Source: Mucilaginibacter corticis (GTDB lineage Bacteria; Bacteroidota; Bacteroidia; Sphingobacteriales; Sphingobacteriaceae). Taken from it: 64,000 bases of DNA. Within the stretch, counting starts at the first letter, position 1; the number at the start of each line of letters is the position of its first letter. The stretch spans positions 1,922,001 through 1,986,000 of the forward strand of contig NZ_VLPK01000001.1 in the NCBI RefSeq assembly GCF_007558865.1. Reading direction: 5' to 3'. Shown one piece after another: positions 1 through 8,268 of this stretch. Made by a program: the position numbers and the translations under genes. Under the pieces are notes generated by a model. The model was not told the DNA's origin, did no database searches, and saw nothing but the letters and a program-made list of their open reading frames with translations.

Positions 1-562
1 AGGGCGTAGCTGTAATTACGCAATCATGATCTATCATGGCGCTGTCGCCCCAATCCAGTTCGGTAATATAGTTTTTAACAATGCCAAAGCTTTCCAGGTG
101 TTTGCTTACGCCCAGCGAGCAATAAAACGGAACAGTATTACCCGCAAAATATTTGATGGTGGCTTTGTCCAAATGATCGTAATGATCATGCGATATAATT
201 ATCGCATCCAACGGCGGCAGATCGCTTAGTTGTATGGGTGGATCAAAAAAACGTTTAGGCCCCATCAACTGGGTAAATGATACGCGCTGGCTCCAAACCG
301 GGTCGGTTAAGATGGTGCGCCCGTCAATTTCAATTAATAAACTCGAGTGCCCAATCAGAGTGATGCGTAAGCCGCTTTTTGGCGGTGTTTGGTATATCGA
401 TGGATCCGTTTTAAATGGCCCTAACTTTTTTTTAGGGACAACTTCGGCTTTATTGGTGGCATAAGCCCGCATCATCGGGATAATGTCGCCCGGTTTAACC
501 TCGCCGGTAGGTATGGGGTTTAAAAATTTTCGGCCTTGTTTTTTTGATGGAGATATGCCCAT
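1..562 (-). CDS. MBL-fold metal-dependent hydrolase, N-terminal part (cut by window edge)
   Basis: About 187 residues are visible, running off the left edge of the window. The protein has the metallo-beta-lactamase fold signature: a strand with IGHSSLLIEIDG, then ILTDPVWS, then the metal-binding SHDHYDHLD (HxHxDH). The run of MGPKRFFDPPI before the motif resembles the NAPE-PLD/UlaG-like branch of the superfamily, which hydrolyses phosphodiester, lactone or amide bonds with one or two metal ions; the substrate cannot be told. The ATG at 562 is chosen because the frame is closed by a stop four codons upstream. The remaining metal ligands lie outside the window. Lies just downstream of the alpha/beta hydrolase on the same strand. 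Confidence 0.85.
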   Translation of the reverse strand, partial: MGISPSKKQGRKFLNPIPTGEVKPGDIIPMMRAYATNKAEVVPKKKLGPFKTDPSIYQTPPKSGLRITLIGHSSLLIEIDGRTILTDPVWSQRVSFTQLMGPKRFFDPPIQLSDLPPLDAIIISHDHYDHLDKATIKYFAGNTVPFYCSLGVSKHLESFGIVKNYITELDWGDSAMIDHDCVITATP

Positions 563-613
563 GGGTAAAATGTCTTATCAGGTAAATACCGGCAACGGTG
601 TAATTGTTGGCAT

Positions 614-1444
614 TTATTTATTAAAAAAGTTAATGGCGCGGTCGCAAAAATCATGCAACTGTGCCGGTAATGTGTTTGCAGCATAGGGGTGCGTGCCGCC
701 AAAGGTATGGTCGCCATTCTTAATGATGGAAAGTTCAGCCTTGGGTTGCGCTTTCTTTAGATCTTCGGCATGGCTAAGCGGTACGGTTTTATCTTCGTCG
801 CCGTGGACGATCAGCCAGGGCTGGGTTATGGTTGCCGCTTTCGCCAGGATGTCCAACCTACCCGGGTTGCGATGCATGTCATCCAGCAGGGTTGACTTTA
901 ACGGCATTTGCTGGTTGGTACGGCTGTTAAGCATGTACAAAATTCCCTGTAAGCGCCATTGTTCCTCGGCAGCTTTTGGCCATAAATTATAAAATGTGGC
1001 TAATGATGCCATGCTTACCAGTTTCTTTACGCGCTTATCCTCGGCAGTTTTAATAATGCTGATGCCGCCGCCCATGCTATGGCCTATCAGATAAACACCA
1101 TCGGCACGGGGTATAGCCGAACCATTGCAGGCAAAATCAATCACCGCTTTCAGGTCGTCCAACTCAATCGAAAATGTATTATCGCTAAAGGCTATCAGGT
1201 CGGCAAAGTCAATAGGATTATCGGGCGTGGTACCATTATGGCTAAAATTGAACTTTAAAAACCGGTAGCCATTTTGTGCAAAATAATTTGCCACCAGGTT
1301 ATGCGTACCCCAGTCTTTAAAACCTTTAAAGCCATGGGCAAAGATAACAAGCGGAGCGGTTTTATGCCGGCTGTCGTATGTAAGGTCCATCAGCATGGCC
1401 CTGCCTTTAGCGCCGGGGAGTGTGAAATATTCTTTTTTGATCAT
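614..1444 (-). CDS. Alpha/beta hydrolase (serine esterase/peptidase-like)
   Basis: A 276-residue alpha/beta hydrolase. The oxyanion-hole region reads FAHGFKGFKDWG, the nucleophile elbow is GHSMGGG with the catalytic Ser, and the C-terminal part carries VHGDEDKTVP (likely acid) and GDHTFGG (catalytic His). This is the order seen in dienelactone-hydrolase and prolyl-oligopeptidase-like esterases. No signal peptide, so cytoplasmic. The frame extends to a TTG at 1486, but the ATG at 1444 (MIKKEYF) fits better because it leaves room after the upstream gene. It follows the DoxX-like gene by about 43 bp and is probably co-transcribed. Substrate unknown. Confidence 0.85.
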   Translation of the reverse strand: MIKKEYFTLPGAKGRAMLMDLTYDSRHKTAPLVIFAHGFKGFKDWGTHNLVANYFAQNGYRFLKFNFSHNGTTPDNPIDFADLIAFSDNTFSIELDDLKAVIDFACNGSAIPRADGVYLIGHSMGGGISIIKTAEDKRVKKLVSMASLATFYNLWPKAAEEQWRLQGILYMLNSRTNQQMPLKSTLLDDMHRNPGRLDILAKAATITQPWLIVHGDEDKTVPLSHAEDLKKAQPKAELSIIKNGDHTFGGTHPYAANTLPAQLHDFCDRAINFFNK

Positions 1445-1487
1445 TGTGAGATAGTCAATATTACCACAATCAGCAACGTCAACCAAA

Positions 1488-1889
1488 TTATAGATGATTT
1501 TTATGCGGAGTTGTTACACGTTCCGTTTTTACATACCACCACGCCCACAAAATCAACAGCGGCTGTAACAACAAACGCAGCCAGGCAACCAAAGGGGTAA
1601 CAGTAAACGTACCTAAGGTAAATGGTGCATCAATGATCATCTGGATATGTACGGGCAAAAAGGCTATTAACATCAAACAAATACCTAATGTTGCATAAGT
1701 GCGGGTATTTTTAAAAGCAAGCAATAGTCCGAAGCAAATTTCGATTACGCCCGACAAATAATTTACAAATATGGGAAACGGAATATAATGCGGAATAATG
1801 CGGATGTATGACGCCGGGTTACGAAAATGATTGATCCCTGTGTACAGGTAGCCAATTATGAGAATCAGCAGACTTGCCTTTTTTATCAT
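1488..1889 (-). CDS. DoxX-like small integral membrane protein
   Basis: A 133-residue protein with four hydrophobic segments (about residues 4-20, 40-60, 66-85 and 100-118). Length, segment spacing and the start (IIGYLYTGINHFRNPASY) match the DoxX/MauE-like family of four-helix inner-membrane proteins. Some family members act in quinone-linked redox or thiol chemistry, but most have no assigned role. It is the first gene of a minus-strand unit that continues into the alpha/beta hydrolase. The ATG at 1889 is the only reasonable start. Confidence 0.75.
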   Translation of the reverse strand: MIKKASLLILIIGYLYTGINHFRNPASYIRIIPHYIPFPIFVNYLSGVIEICFGLLLAFKNTRTYATLGICLMLIAFLPVHIQMIIDAPFTLGTFTVTPLVAWLRLLLQPLLILWAWWYVKTERVTTPHKNHL

Positions 1890-2035
1890 TTTTGTAATTT
1901 TGATGCCGTTTTGTATGGTTTAGTTACGTTTTTTGCTGTTAAACAGATGTTTTAATAAAAACAGCGCGATTATTTATAAGCATTCTAAATACCACTGTAT
2001 GACAAAGTTTTGACATTGGTTGTGGTTCAAGATGC

Positions 2036-2043
2036 TATTTTTG
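2036..2043 (+). promoter_or_regulatory. Putative -7 promoter element of hemA
   Basis: TATTTTTG matches the Bacteroidetes -7 consensus TAnnTTTG, 22 bp before the hemA TTG start. A TTTG at 2008-2011 could be the -33 element, though the gap is longer than usual. Predicted leader is under 20 nt. Confidence 0.4.
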
Positions 2044-2065
2044 TTGGGTCAAATTTAAAAATGCT

Positions 2066-3289
2066 TTGAAGTATTTAAAGGTAATAGCTTTTACGCACAA
2101 ACAGATCGAATTGAAGGAGCTGGGGAAGTTGGTGATCTGTGAGGAAAACTTAACGGATAAGCTCCATGAAGTGAAAGCCGAATTTGGCATTTCCGAACTA
2201 TTTTACCTGGCTACCTGCAACCGTGTAGAGTTTGTAATGCTTACCCCGCATGTGGTTGATAAAGAGTTTGCCAAAAAATTCATTGCTAAATTAGATACCG
2301 GCCTTTGTTCGCACCACAGCGGCTTATTTATTGATGCCGCCGTAATTTACGAAGGCCGCGAGGCATTGAACCACTTGTTACGAATGTCATGCTCGCTGGA
2401 GAGCCTGATAGTAGGCGAGAAGGAGATCCTTGCCCAGCTGCGAAAGGCTTATGACAGCGCCCGTGAAGAAGGCCTTACCGGCGATGGTTTACGAATGTTT
2501 ATGAATTGTGTCGTCAAAACAGCTAAAGAGGTTTACACACATACCAACATCTCAAAAAACCCCATCTCGGTAGTATCATTGGCCTACCGCAAGCTAAATG
2601 ACCTTCGCCTTTGTTCAAATGCCCGTATCCTCATCATCGGCGCAGGCGAAACCAACCAAACAATTTCAAAATATCTTCAAAAACATAAATTCAGCAACTT
2701 CGCGGTATTTAACCGCACGCTGTCAAAAGCGCAGAAGTTAGCTGTCGATCTGAATGGCGAAGCTTTTACGCTGGATGCTTTAAAAGATTACAACAAAGGT
2801 TTTGATGTGATCATTACCTGTACATCAGCAACCGAGCCTATCATTACACCCGAGATCTACGCGTCATTGCTAAACGGCGAAACCAGCAAAAAAACCATTG
2901 TCGATCTGGCTATCCCTAATGATACCGCACCCGAGGTTTTAGAGCAATTCCCGGTTAACTTTATCGAGGTATGTTCATTGAACGAAGTTGCCAAGCGTAA
3001 CCTGCAGGAGCGCTACCAGGAACTTACCCACGCCGAAGCCATCATTGAAGAAAACATAACCGAGTTTTGTTTACAGCTTAAACAACGCAAGGTTGAACTG
3101 GCCATGCGCCAGGTACCCGAAAAGATCAAAGAGATCCGCAACACCGCCATCAATAGCGTTTTCGCCGACGAACTGCTTGGCATGGACGCCCAATCGCGCG
3201 AAGTATTGGAAAAAGTGATCAACTATATGGAGAAAAAATACATTAGCGTACCTATGGTAATGGCTAAAGATATTTTGATCAATAATTAG
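2066..3289 (+). CDS. hemA: Glutamyl-tRNA reductase
   Basis: Reduces glutamyl-tRNA(Glu) to glutamate-1-semialdehyde with NADPH, the first committed step of C5-type heme synthesis. The 407 residues show the N-terminal catalytic domain with the nucleophile Cys51 in LATCNRVEF, the SCSLESLIVGEKEILAQ block, the NADPH-binding IIGAGETNQ, and a C-terminal helical dimerisation domain. The start is a TTG (MKYLKV). The only nearby ATG, at 2061, is out of frame and meets TGA after two codons; that TGA overlaps the TTG. Unlike the other heme genes of the window it stands alone, 7.6 kb upstream of hemCD. Confidence 0.96.
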   Translation: MKYLKVIAFTHKQIELKELGKLVICEENLTDKLHEVKAEFGISELFYLATCNRVEFVMLTPHVVDKEFAKKFIAKLDTGLCSHHSGLFIDAAVIYEGREALNHLLRMSCSLESLIVGEKEILAQLRKAYDSAREEGLTGDGLRMFMNCVVKTAKEVYTHTNISKNPISVVSLAYRKLNDLRLCSNARILIIGAGETNQTISKYLQKHKFSNFAVFNRTLSKAQKLAVDLNGEAFTLDALKDYNKGFDVIITCTSATEPIITPEIYASLLNGETSKKTIVDLAIPNDTAPEVLEQFPVNFIEVCSLNEVAKRNLQERYQELTHAEAIIEENITEFCLQLKQRKVELAMRQVPEKIKEIRNTAINSVFADELLGMDAQSREVLEKVINYMEKKYISVPMVMAKDILINN

Positions 3290-3410
3290 TCAAACTCCCC
3301 AACAAATCTTACGGAATGTCATGTTGAACTTGTTTCAGCATCCATGCAATTTTTCATTAATAACTTTTTTGTCGATGTAATTTAATAGCTTAGAAAGTAT
3401 CTAAAGCTAA

Positions 3411-3872
3411 ATGAAGTTTACCACGCCAAGTATTGTTGCAACCAATCCAGTCCCCGAAGAAACCAGGATATATTATTCTAAAACTCGTGCGGTGAGTAAA
3501 ATGTGGTTTTCCTTGGTCATCCTTTGCGTTGGAATATTCAACCTGATATTTGGTGTTTTAATTGCAGCGTTGATATGCTTTATTTTTGCAGGACTTTCTT
3601 TATATGCCAGGATAAACATGTTTTTGGATGAATCGCCTCAAATAATACTAAATAAAAAAGGTATCCAGACTGCCTATAAACAGTTTTATACATGGCAACA
3701 AATAAAAGCAATTGATATAGATAGCATGTCGATGGGCAGAGGTGGCAGGCATTATTTCCTGGTATATAAGCCCCCCGATAATGAAAAAGTAGAAGTAAAG
3801 ATCAATAATTTAAATATCGATCAGGAACTATTGAAAAAGCTGGTGCACTTTTATAGTCTATATGAAATATAG
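3411..3872 (+). CDS. Small two-helix membrane protein, PH-like cytoplasmic domain (copy A)
   Basis: A 153-residue protein with a short N-terminal region (TTPSIVATNPVPEETRIYYSK), two adjacent hydrophobic helices (about 31-50 and 52-70), and a cytoplasmic part containing ESPQIILNKKGIQT. The layout resembles STM3941/bacterial-PH-like membrane proteins, but I cannot assign a function. It is a paralogue of the gene at 4594. Similarity includes about 50 bp of upstream DNA (ttaatagcttagaaag type) and the downstream hairpin, so the whole transcription unit was duplicated. The Arr gene lies between the copies on the other strand. Confidence 0.75.
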   Translation: MKFTTPSIVATNPVPEETRIYYSKTRAVSKMWFSLVILCVGIFNLIFGVLIAALICFIFAGLSLYARINMFLDESPQIILNKKGIQTAYKQFYTWQQIKAIDIDSMSMGRGGRHYFLVYKPPDNEKVEVKINNLNIDQELLKKLVHFYSLYEI

Positions 3873-3882
3873 TAGCGGTAAT

Positions 3883-3915
3883 AGACTTACGAAGTTTCAA
3901 AAACTTCGTAAGTCT
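3883..3915. terminator. Hairpin terminator between copy A and arr
   Basis: Perfect 15-bp stem (AGACTTACGAAGTTT and its complement) with a 3-nt loop, between two converging genes. Only short T tracts follow, so termination strength is uncertain. An almost identical hairpin follows copy B at 5114-5148. Confidence 0.6.
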
Positions 3916-3957
3916 TAACAAGTTTACGCATGTGTAAACATCCGATTATGTAACAGC

Positions 3958-4365
3958 TTAATTCTCTATAGCTTCTATACCTTGTTCTTTTAATTTTGCT
4001 AACCCGTTTTTCATGGCTTTGACTTGTTCTGCAGGGTGTTCCTGCCAGATCGTAATTTCGCCAACGACTTTAAACGGATGTTTTGAACGGTAAGACAGAG
4101 TAGGGTTACCCGGAAACTTTTTGTCTGTTAAATTAGGATCATCTTCTATCGGGCCCGTTGGCTCTACCAAATATATACGTTGACTTTCTTCGCCATGAGC
4201 CAGTTCAGCGCCCCAAATTGCAGCATCCAGCGTAGCTGTAAGGTAGATGTATTTAGCCTGGTTTCTTTGTCCGTAATTAGAGTTCATACCAATGGTTATC
4301 AGGTCGCCTATCTTTAGGTCAGCTTTGGTACCGTGAAAATATGTCTGTGAAAAAACGCTTTGCAT
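3958..4365 (-). CDS. arr: NAD+-dependent rifampin ADP-ribosyltransferase
   Basis: A 135-residue protein matching the Arr family along its whole length: FHGTKADLKIGDL near the N-terminus, YIYLTA, VEPTGPIEDDPN, then TDKKFPGNPTLSYRS. Arr enzymes transfer ADP-ribose from NAD+ to the C23 hydroxyl of rifamycins and inactivate them. The His-Tyr-Asp triad known for the family is present (His11, Tyr41, Asp75/76). The frame extends 30 residues upstream, but the ATG at 4365 (MQSVFSQTYFHGTK) gives the normal family length of about 140. It sits alone between two paralogous membrane-protein genes, with no integron or transposon around it, so it looks like a resident chromosomal gene. Confidence 0.93.
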   Translation of the reverse strand: MQSVFSQTYFHGTKADLKIGDLITIGMNSNYGQRNQAKYIYLTATLDAAIWGAELAHGEESQRIYLVEPTGPIEDDPNLTDKKFPGNPTLSYRSKHPFKVVGEITIWQEHPAEQVKAMKNGLAKLKEQGIEAIEN

Positions 4366-4593
4366 AAGGATGATTGTCTTTATTTCGATCAAAAATACAA
4401 GGCGTATCTCGTCAAAATAAGGTTTTTCGACTATATTTTTTAGCGCGCAATACAATGGGCGTAAAGCCGTTATGTTTACAACGATACGGGTTTTCTGCCC
4501 GTGTACGTTTTTGGTGTTGTCATCCTACAGGAACTTGCCGTTAATTATTTTTTGTCAATGTAATTTTATAGCTTAGATAGCATCTAAAGCTAA

Positions 4594-5106
4594 ATGAAAT
4601 TTACCACGCCAAACATTGTTGTTACTAATCCAATCCCTGAAGAAACCAGGATATATTACTCAAAATCAAAGGAGCTAGTCACTATAGTTTTATCCATATT
4701 GGCATTGGTCTTTGGTATATATTGTCTAACACTTGGTATTGATTATTTAGCAGGTGCTTTGTTGTGCTTTGTAGTTGGCGGCGCTTTTTTGTATTTTAAA
4801 TTAAAAAATTTTACAAATGAATCGCCTCAAATAATACTGAATGAAAAAGGCTTACAAACAGTTAACAACCCATTTTATTATTGGGAATATATAACCGAAG
4901 CTGGTGTAACTAAATTAGAAATGGGAAGATCTACTTATTATCATTTTACTTATAAAACAAAGCTTGATAGCAATGAAATATCTTTAAGAATTGACAATTT
5001 AAATATAAGTAGAAAAAATTTAAGCTTGTTGATTCGCTTTTATATCGAAAAAAATAAACGCCCCAGTTTTACATATTTAGATCTTAAAGATTTAAAAGAC
5101 ACTTAG
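4594..5106 (+). CDS. Small two-helix membrane protein, PH-like cytoplasmic domain (copy B)
   Basis: A 170-residue paralogue of the gene at 3411. The first 25 residues are nearly identical (MKFTTPNIVVTNPIPEETRI), as is the ESPQIILNEKGLQT block after the two hydrophobic helices (about 31-48 and 50-68). The middle and C-terminal parts have diverged, and this copy has an extra tail of about 18 residues (KNKRPSFTYLDLKDLKDT). The shared 5' region and 3' hairpin show a tandem duplication of a complete unit. Function not recognised; a membrane-anchored PH-like or sensory role is only an inference from the fold-like pattern. Confidence 0.75.
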   Translation: MKFTTPNIVVTNPIPEETRIYYSKSKELVTIVLSILALVFGIYCLTLGIDYLAGALLCFVVGGAFLYFKLKNFTNESPQIILNEKGLQTVNNPFYYWEYITEAGVTKLEMGRSTYYHFTYKTKLDSNEISLRIDNLNISRKNLSLLIRFYIEKNKRPSFTYLDLKDLKDT

Positions 5107-5113
5107 GATTGAA

Positions 5114-5148
5114 AAGACTTACGAAGTTTAAAAAACTTCGTAAGTCTT
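5114..5148. terminator. Hairpin terminator after copy B
   Basis: Arms AAGACTTACGAAGTTT and AACTTCGTAAGTCTT form a long stem between copy B (+) and the AhpD-like gene (-). It is the duplicate of the hairpin at 3883-3915. Confidence 0.6.
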
Positions 5149-5163
5149 AACAGGTTTAAGCAT

Positions 5164-5625
5164 TTACGCAAACTGCCCAACCTGGTAACTACCAGCCGGC
5201 GTACGGAACGCGATATTGATGCGGTTATAGGTATTGATGGTGGTAACGGCCAGTGTCAGGTCTATCAGTTCGGTTTCTGAGAATTGTTTTCTGGCATCAT
5301 TATAAACAGCATCAGGCACATCATTGCCGGTAAGTTTGGTTACGGCTTCGGCCCAGGCCAGCGCGGCGCGCTCTCGGTCAGTGTAAACGGTAGCTTCGCG
5401 CCAGGCAGCTATCATGTACAGGCGCTGTTCTGTTTCGCCTTTGGCGCGCAGGTCTTTTGAATGCATATCCAAACAGAAAGCACAACCATTAATTTGCGAT
5501 ACCCTGAAATAGATCAGATCTAAAAGCCGGCCCTCAACGGGGGATTTAGCCAAATAACCGCCTACACCATACAGGGCCTTTAAAGCGCCCGGTGCTTTCT
5601 CAAAAGCATTAATTCTTTGTTCCAT
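5164..5625 (-). CDS. Carboxymuconolactone decarboxylase/AhpD-family protein
   Basis: A 153-residue protein with the AhpD core: the CxxC redox pair and proton-relay His in NGCAFCLDMHSKDLRAKG, followed by ERAALAWAEAVT and the ETELIDLTLAV segment. Members reduce peroxides through the CxxC disulfide, or are of unknown substrate. The N-terminal FEKAPGALKALYGVGGYL is typical of the alkylhydroperoxidase-like branch. It converges on copy B and shares its terminator hairpin. The reducing partner is not nearby. Confidence 0.88.
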   Translation of the reverse strand: MEQRINAFEKAPGALKALYGVGGYLAKSPVEGRLLDLIYFRVSQINGCAFCLDMHSKDLRAKGETEQRLYMIAAWREATVYTDRERAALAWAEAVTKLTGNDVPDAVYNDARKQFSETELIDLTLAVTTINTYNRINIAFRTPAGSYQVGQFA

Positions 5626-5771
5626 TGTGTATTTTTTTTGTTGAAATTATACCTTAATGACGACCGGGGTTAGCAAAATTGGACAGGGGCTTAAATTATA
5701 TGGAGAAATTTGCCGACGTTGTTTCGTAACCGCACGGGTACTGTTCGTTTTTATTACAATAGTGCACTCTT

Positions 5772-5779
5772 TATTTTTG
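5772..5779 (+). promoter_or_regulatory. Putative -7 element for the permease pair
   Basis: TATTTTTG fits TAnnTTTG and would give a leader of about 75 nt for the permease starting at 5859. No clear -33 TTTG is seen. Confidence 0.3.
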
Positions 5780-5858
5780 TAATGTATTGATATATAGGTA
5801 TTTATTTTAATGGCATAGTATTGTGTGCTTTTTAATGAATATTTTTATTCATTTAAGT

Positions 5859-8246
5859 ATGATCAAAAATTACATAAAGATAGCCTGGAGAAGCCTGAGT
5901 AAAAATAAGTTTACGGCTTTGATCAACATCGGCGGTTTATCCATCGGCATGGCGGTAGCCCTGCTAATAGGCTTATGGGTTTATAATGAATTTACGTTTG
6001 ATCATTACCATAAAAATTATAAAAACATAGTAAGGGTAATACAAAATGAAACCATGAACGGCGAGGTTAACACCAACAGATCATTACCTATGCCATTAGG
6101 TTACCAGTTAAGCCGCGAGTATCAGCACGATTTTAAAGCAGTAGTAATGGTTCGCCCTACCCAAAATGTTTTGACGGCAGATAATCGTAAGCTACGCGTT
6201 AATGGCATGTTTATGCAAGCAAAAGGCCCTGAAATGTTTACGCTTCGCAGGTTAAAAGGCTCGCTAAATACCTTATCAGATCCCTCGTCTGTAATTTTAT
6301 CGGCATCATTAGCCAAAGCATTGTTTGGCGATGTCGATCCTATTAACCGTCCATTAAAAATCGATAATAAATTAAATGTAAAGGTTGCCGGTGTTTATGA
6401 AGACTTGCCTAAAACAACATCACTTAAAGAGCACAGCGATTATATAGCTTCATGGGAATTATACATGACCACCAGCCCCGACTTAAAAGACGCGGTAACC
6501 ATGTGGGGGCGAAATTCATGGGCGATATATGCCGAATTACAACCAAACGCTGATATTAATGTGGTGAACACTCACATCAAAGATTTGAAAATGAAAGGGC
6601 TGGCGCTTAATCATGATGAGGTTGGTTTGTCGTTTAAAGCGCAATTATTTTTGCAACGCATGGGCGACTGGCGTTTATATCAGGAATTTAAAAATGGTAA
6701 AAACGTAGGCGGCGAAATTCAGTTTGTCAAAATGTTTATCATGATAGGCGTGTTTGTGCTATTACTGGCTTGTATCAATTTTATGAACTTAAGCACGGCA
6801 CGTAGCGAGAAACGTGCCAAAGAGGTAGGGATCCGTAAAGCGATAGGTTCGTTACGCAGTCAATTGGTCGCACAGTTTTATGCCGAGTCGCTGTTGCTGG
6901 CTTTTCTGGCTTTTTTCTTCGCTTTGCTTATGGTACAACTATCGCTGACATGGTTTAATCAAGTTGCTCAAAGCGATATTCATATCCCTTACACTAATTA
7001 TTTTTTTTGGCTATTGTGCATATTCTTTACGGTGTTTACCGGCGTGCTTGCGGGCAGTTACCCGGCGCTTTATTTATCGTCATTTAATCCGGTAAAAGTA
7101 TTAAAAGGAACTTTTAAGGCAGGCCAGATGGCTGCCATACCACGTAAGGCCTTGGTAGTGGTACAATTTGCAGTGTCGGTAGCGCTGATTATAGGTACCG
7201 TGGTGATATTTATGGAGGTTAATTACTCTAAAGACAGGCCCGTGGGCTATAGCCAAAAAGGACTGCTGCTGACGCAAAATATTACCGGCGGTACTCAGCA
7301 TTATGAAGCTTTTAAGCATGATCTGATTACATCAGGAGCGGTAGCGGCCATGAGTATTGCAACCAGCCCGGTTACTGAAATATGGAACAACTTTAGCGGA
7401 TTATCCTGGGAGGGAAAAGATCCTAAACTGCAGGATAATTTCGGGATTGTTGCTGTTAGCCGTGATCATGGTGCAACCGTGGGTTGGAAGATAATGGCAG
7501 GGCGTGATTTTTCACCTGAATTGGGTACTGACTCTTCGGCCATTATCATTAATGAATCGGCGGCCCATTTTATGAATTTGAAAAATCCGTTGGGTAAAAT
7601 AGTGCATTTTGACAGTAATTATACCATTATAGGTATTGTTAAAGATGTAGTAACGTCGCCGTTTGAGCCCGCCAAACCTACTTTGTATGGTTTTTTGAAA
7701 GGCACGGGCGATGTTTTGCAAATTCGCGTTAACCCTAAAATGAGCATGGCGGAAGCTTTGCCCAAGATCAAAAAGATCTATAACGCTTACGATCCGGAAA
7801 GCCCATTCGACTATCATTTTGTTGATACTGATTACGCCAAAAAATTTGCGACAGAAGAGCGCGTAGGCAAGCTTGCCGGCGTATTTACCATACTGGCTAT
7901 TTTTATCAGTTGCCTGGGGCTGTTCGGTATGGCGTCGTTTGTAGCAGAGCAACGCAAAAAGGAGATAGGCGTACGCAAGGTTTTAGGCGCTTCGGTTGTT
8001 GGTTTATGGCGCTTACTATCAACAGAGTTTGTGGTATTGGTAACCATATCGCTGCTGATTGCTATGCCGCTGGCTAATTACTTTATGCAACAATGGTTAT
8101 CGCATTATACCTACCGTGTAGAGCTGTCCTGGTGGATTTTCGCCCTAACCGGAGCAGGCGCGCTGCTGATAACCCTTGCAACCGTGAGCTGGCAAACTGT
8201 AAAAGCATCGTTAGCTAATCCGGTTAATAGTTTAAAGTCTGAGTAA
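5859..8246 (+). CDS. FtsX-like ABC transporter permease (MacB-type), copy 1
   Basis: A 795-residue permease with an N-terminal helix (FTALINIGGLSIGMAVALLI), a large periplasmic MacB_PCD domain, three helices of a first FtsX domain (about residues 280-420, including EVGIRKAIGSLRSQL), a second periplasmic domain, and a C-terminal FtsX domain (EIGVRKVLGAS about 700). This is the double-FtsX layout common in Bacteroidetes. Such permeases work with a separate LolD/MacB-type ATPase in lipoprotein, peptide or drug export or stress signalling; none is adjacent here. The ATG at 5859 (MIKNYIKIAWR) is preferred over the upstream GTG because the paralogue starts in the same way. The second permease follows 22 bp downstream. 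Confidence 0.9.
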   Translation: MIKNYIKIAWRSLSKNKFTALINIGGLSIGMAVALLIGLWVYNEFTFDHYHKNYKNIVRVIQNETMNGEVNTNRSLPMPLGYQLSREYQHDFKAVVMVRPTQNVLTADNRKLRVNGMFMQAKGPEMFTLRRLKGSLNTLSDPSSVILSASLAKALFGDVDPINRPLKIDNKLNVKVAGVYEDLPKTTSLKEHSDYIASWELYMTTSPDLKDAVTMWGRNSWAIYAELQPNADINVVNTHIKDLKMKGLALNHDEVGLSFKAQLFLQRMGDWRLYQEFKNGKNVGGEIQFVKMFIMIGVFVLLLACINFMNLSTARSEKRAKEVGIRKAIGSLRSQLVAQFYAESLLLAFLAFFFALLMVQLSLTWFNQVAQSDIHIPYTNYFFWLLCIFFTVFTGVLAGSYPALYLSSFNPVKVLKGTFKAGQMAAIPRKALVVVQFAVSVALIIGTVVIFMEVNYSKDRPVGYSQKGLLLTQNITGGTQHYEAFKHDLITSGAVAAMSIATSPVTEIWNNFSGLSWEGKDPKLQDNFGIVAVSRDHGATVGWKIMAGRDFSPELGTDSSAIIINESAAHFMNLKNPLGKIVHFDSNYTIIGIVKDVVTSPFEPAKPTLYGFLKGTGDVLQIRVNPKMSMAEALPKIKKIYNAYDPESPFDYHFVDTDYAKKFATEERVGKLAGVFTILAIFISCLGLFGMASFVAEQRKKEIGVRKVLGASVVGLWRLLSTEFVVLVTISLLIAMPLANYFMQQWLSHYTYRVELSWWIFALTGAGALLITLATVSWQTVKASLANPVNSLKSE

Positions 8247-8268
8247 AGAATCCTAATCTTATTTGATC

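Noticed and set aside
1..464. Plus-strand open frames at the left edge
   Set aside because: They are antisense to the MBL-fold hydrolase, whose minus-strand motifs (SHDHYDHLD) are clear.
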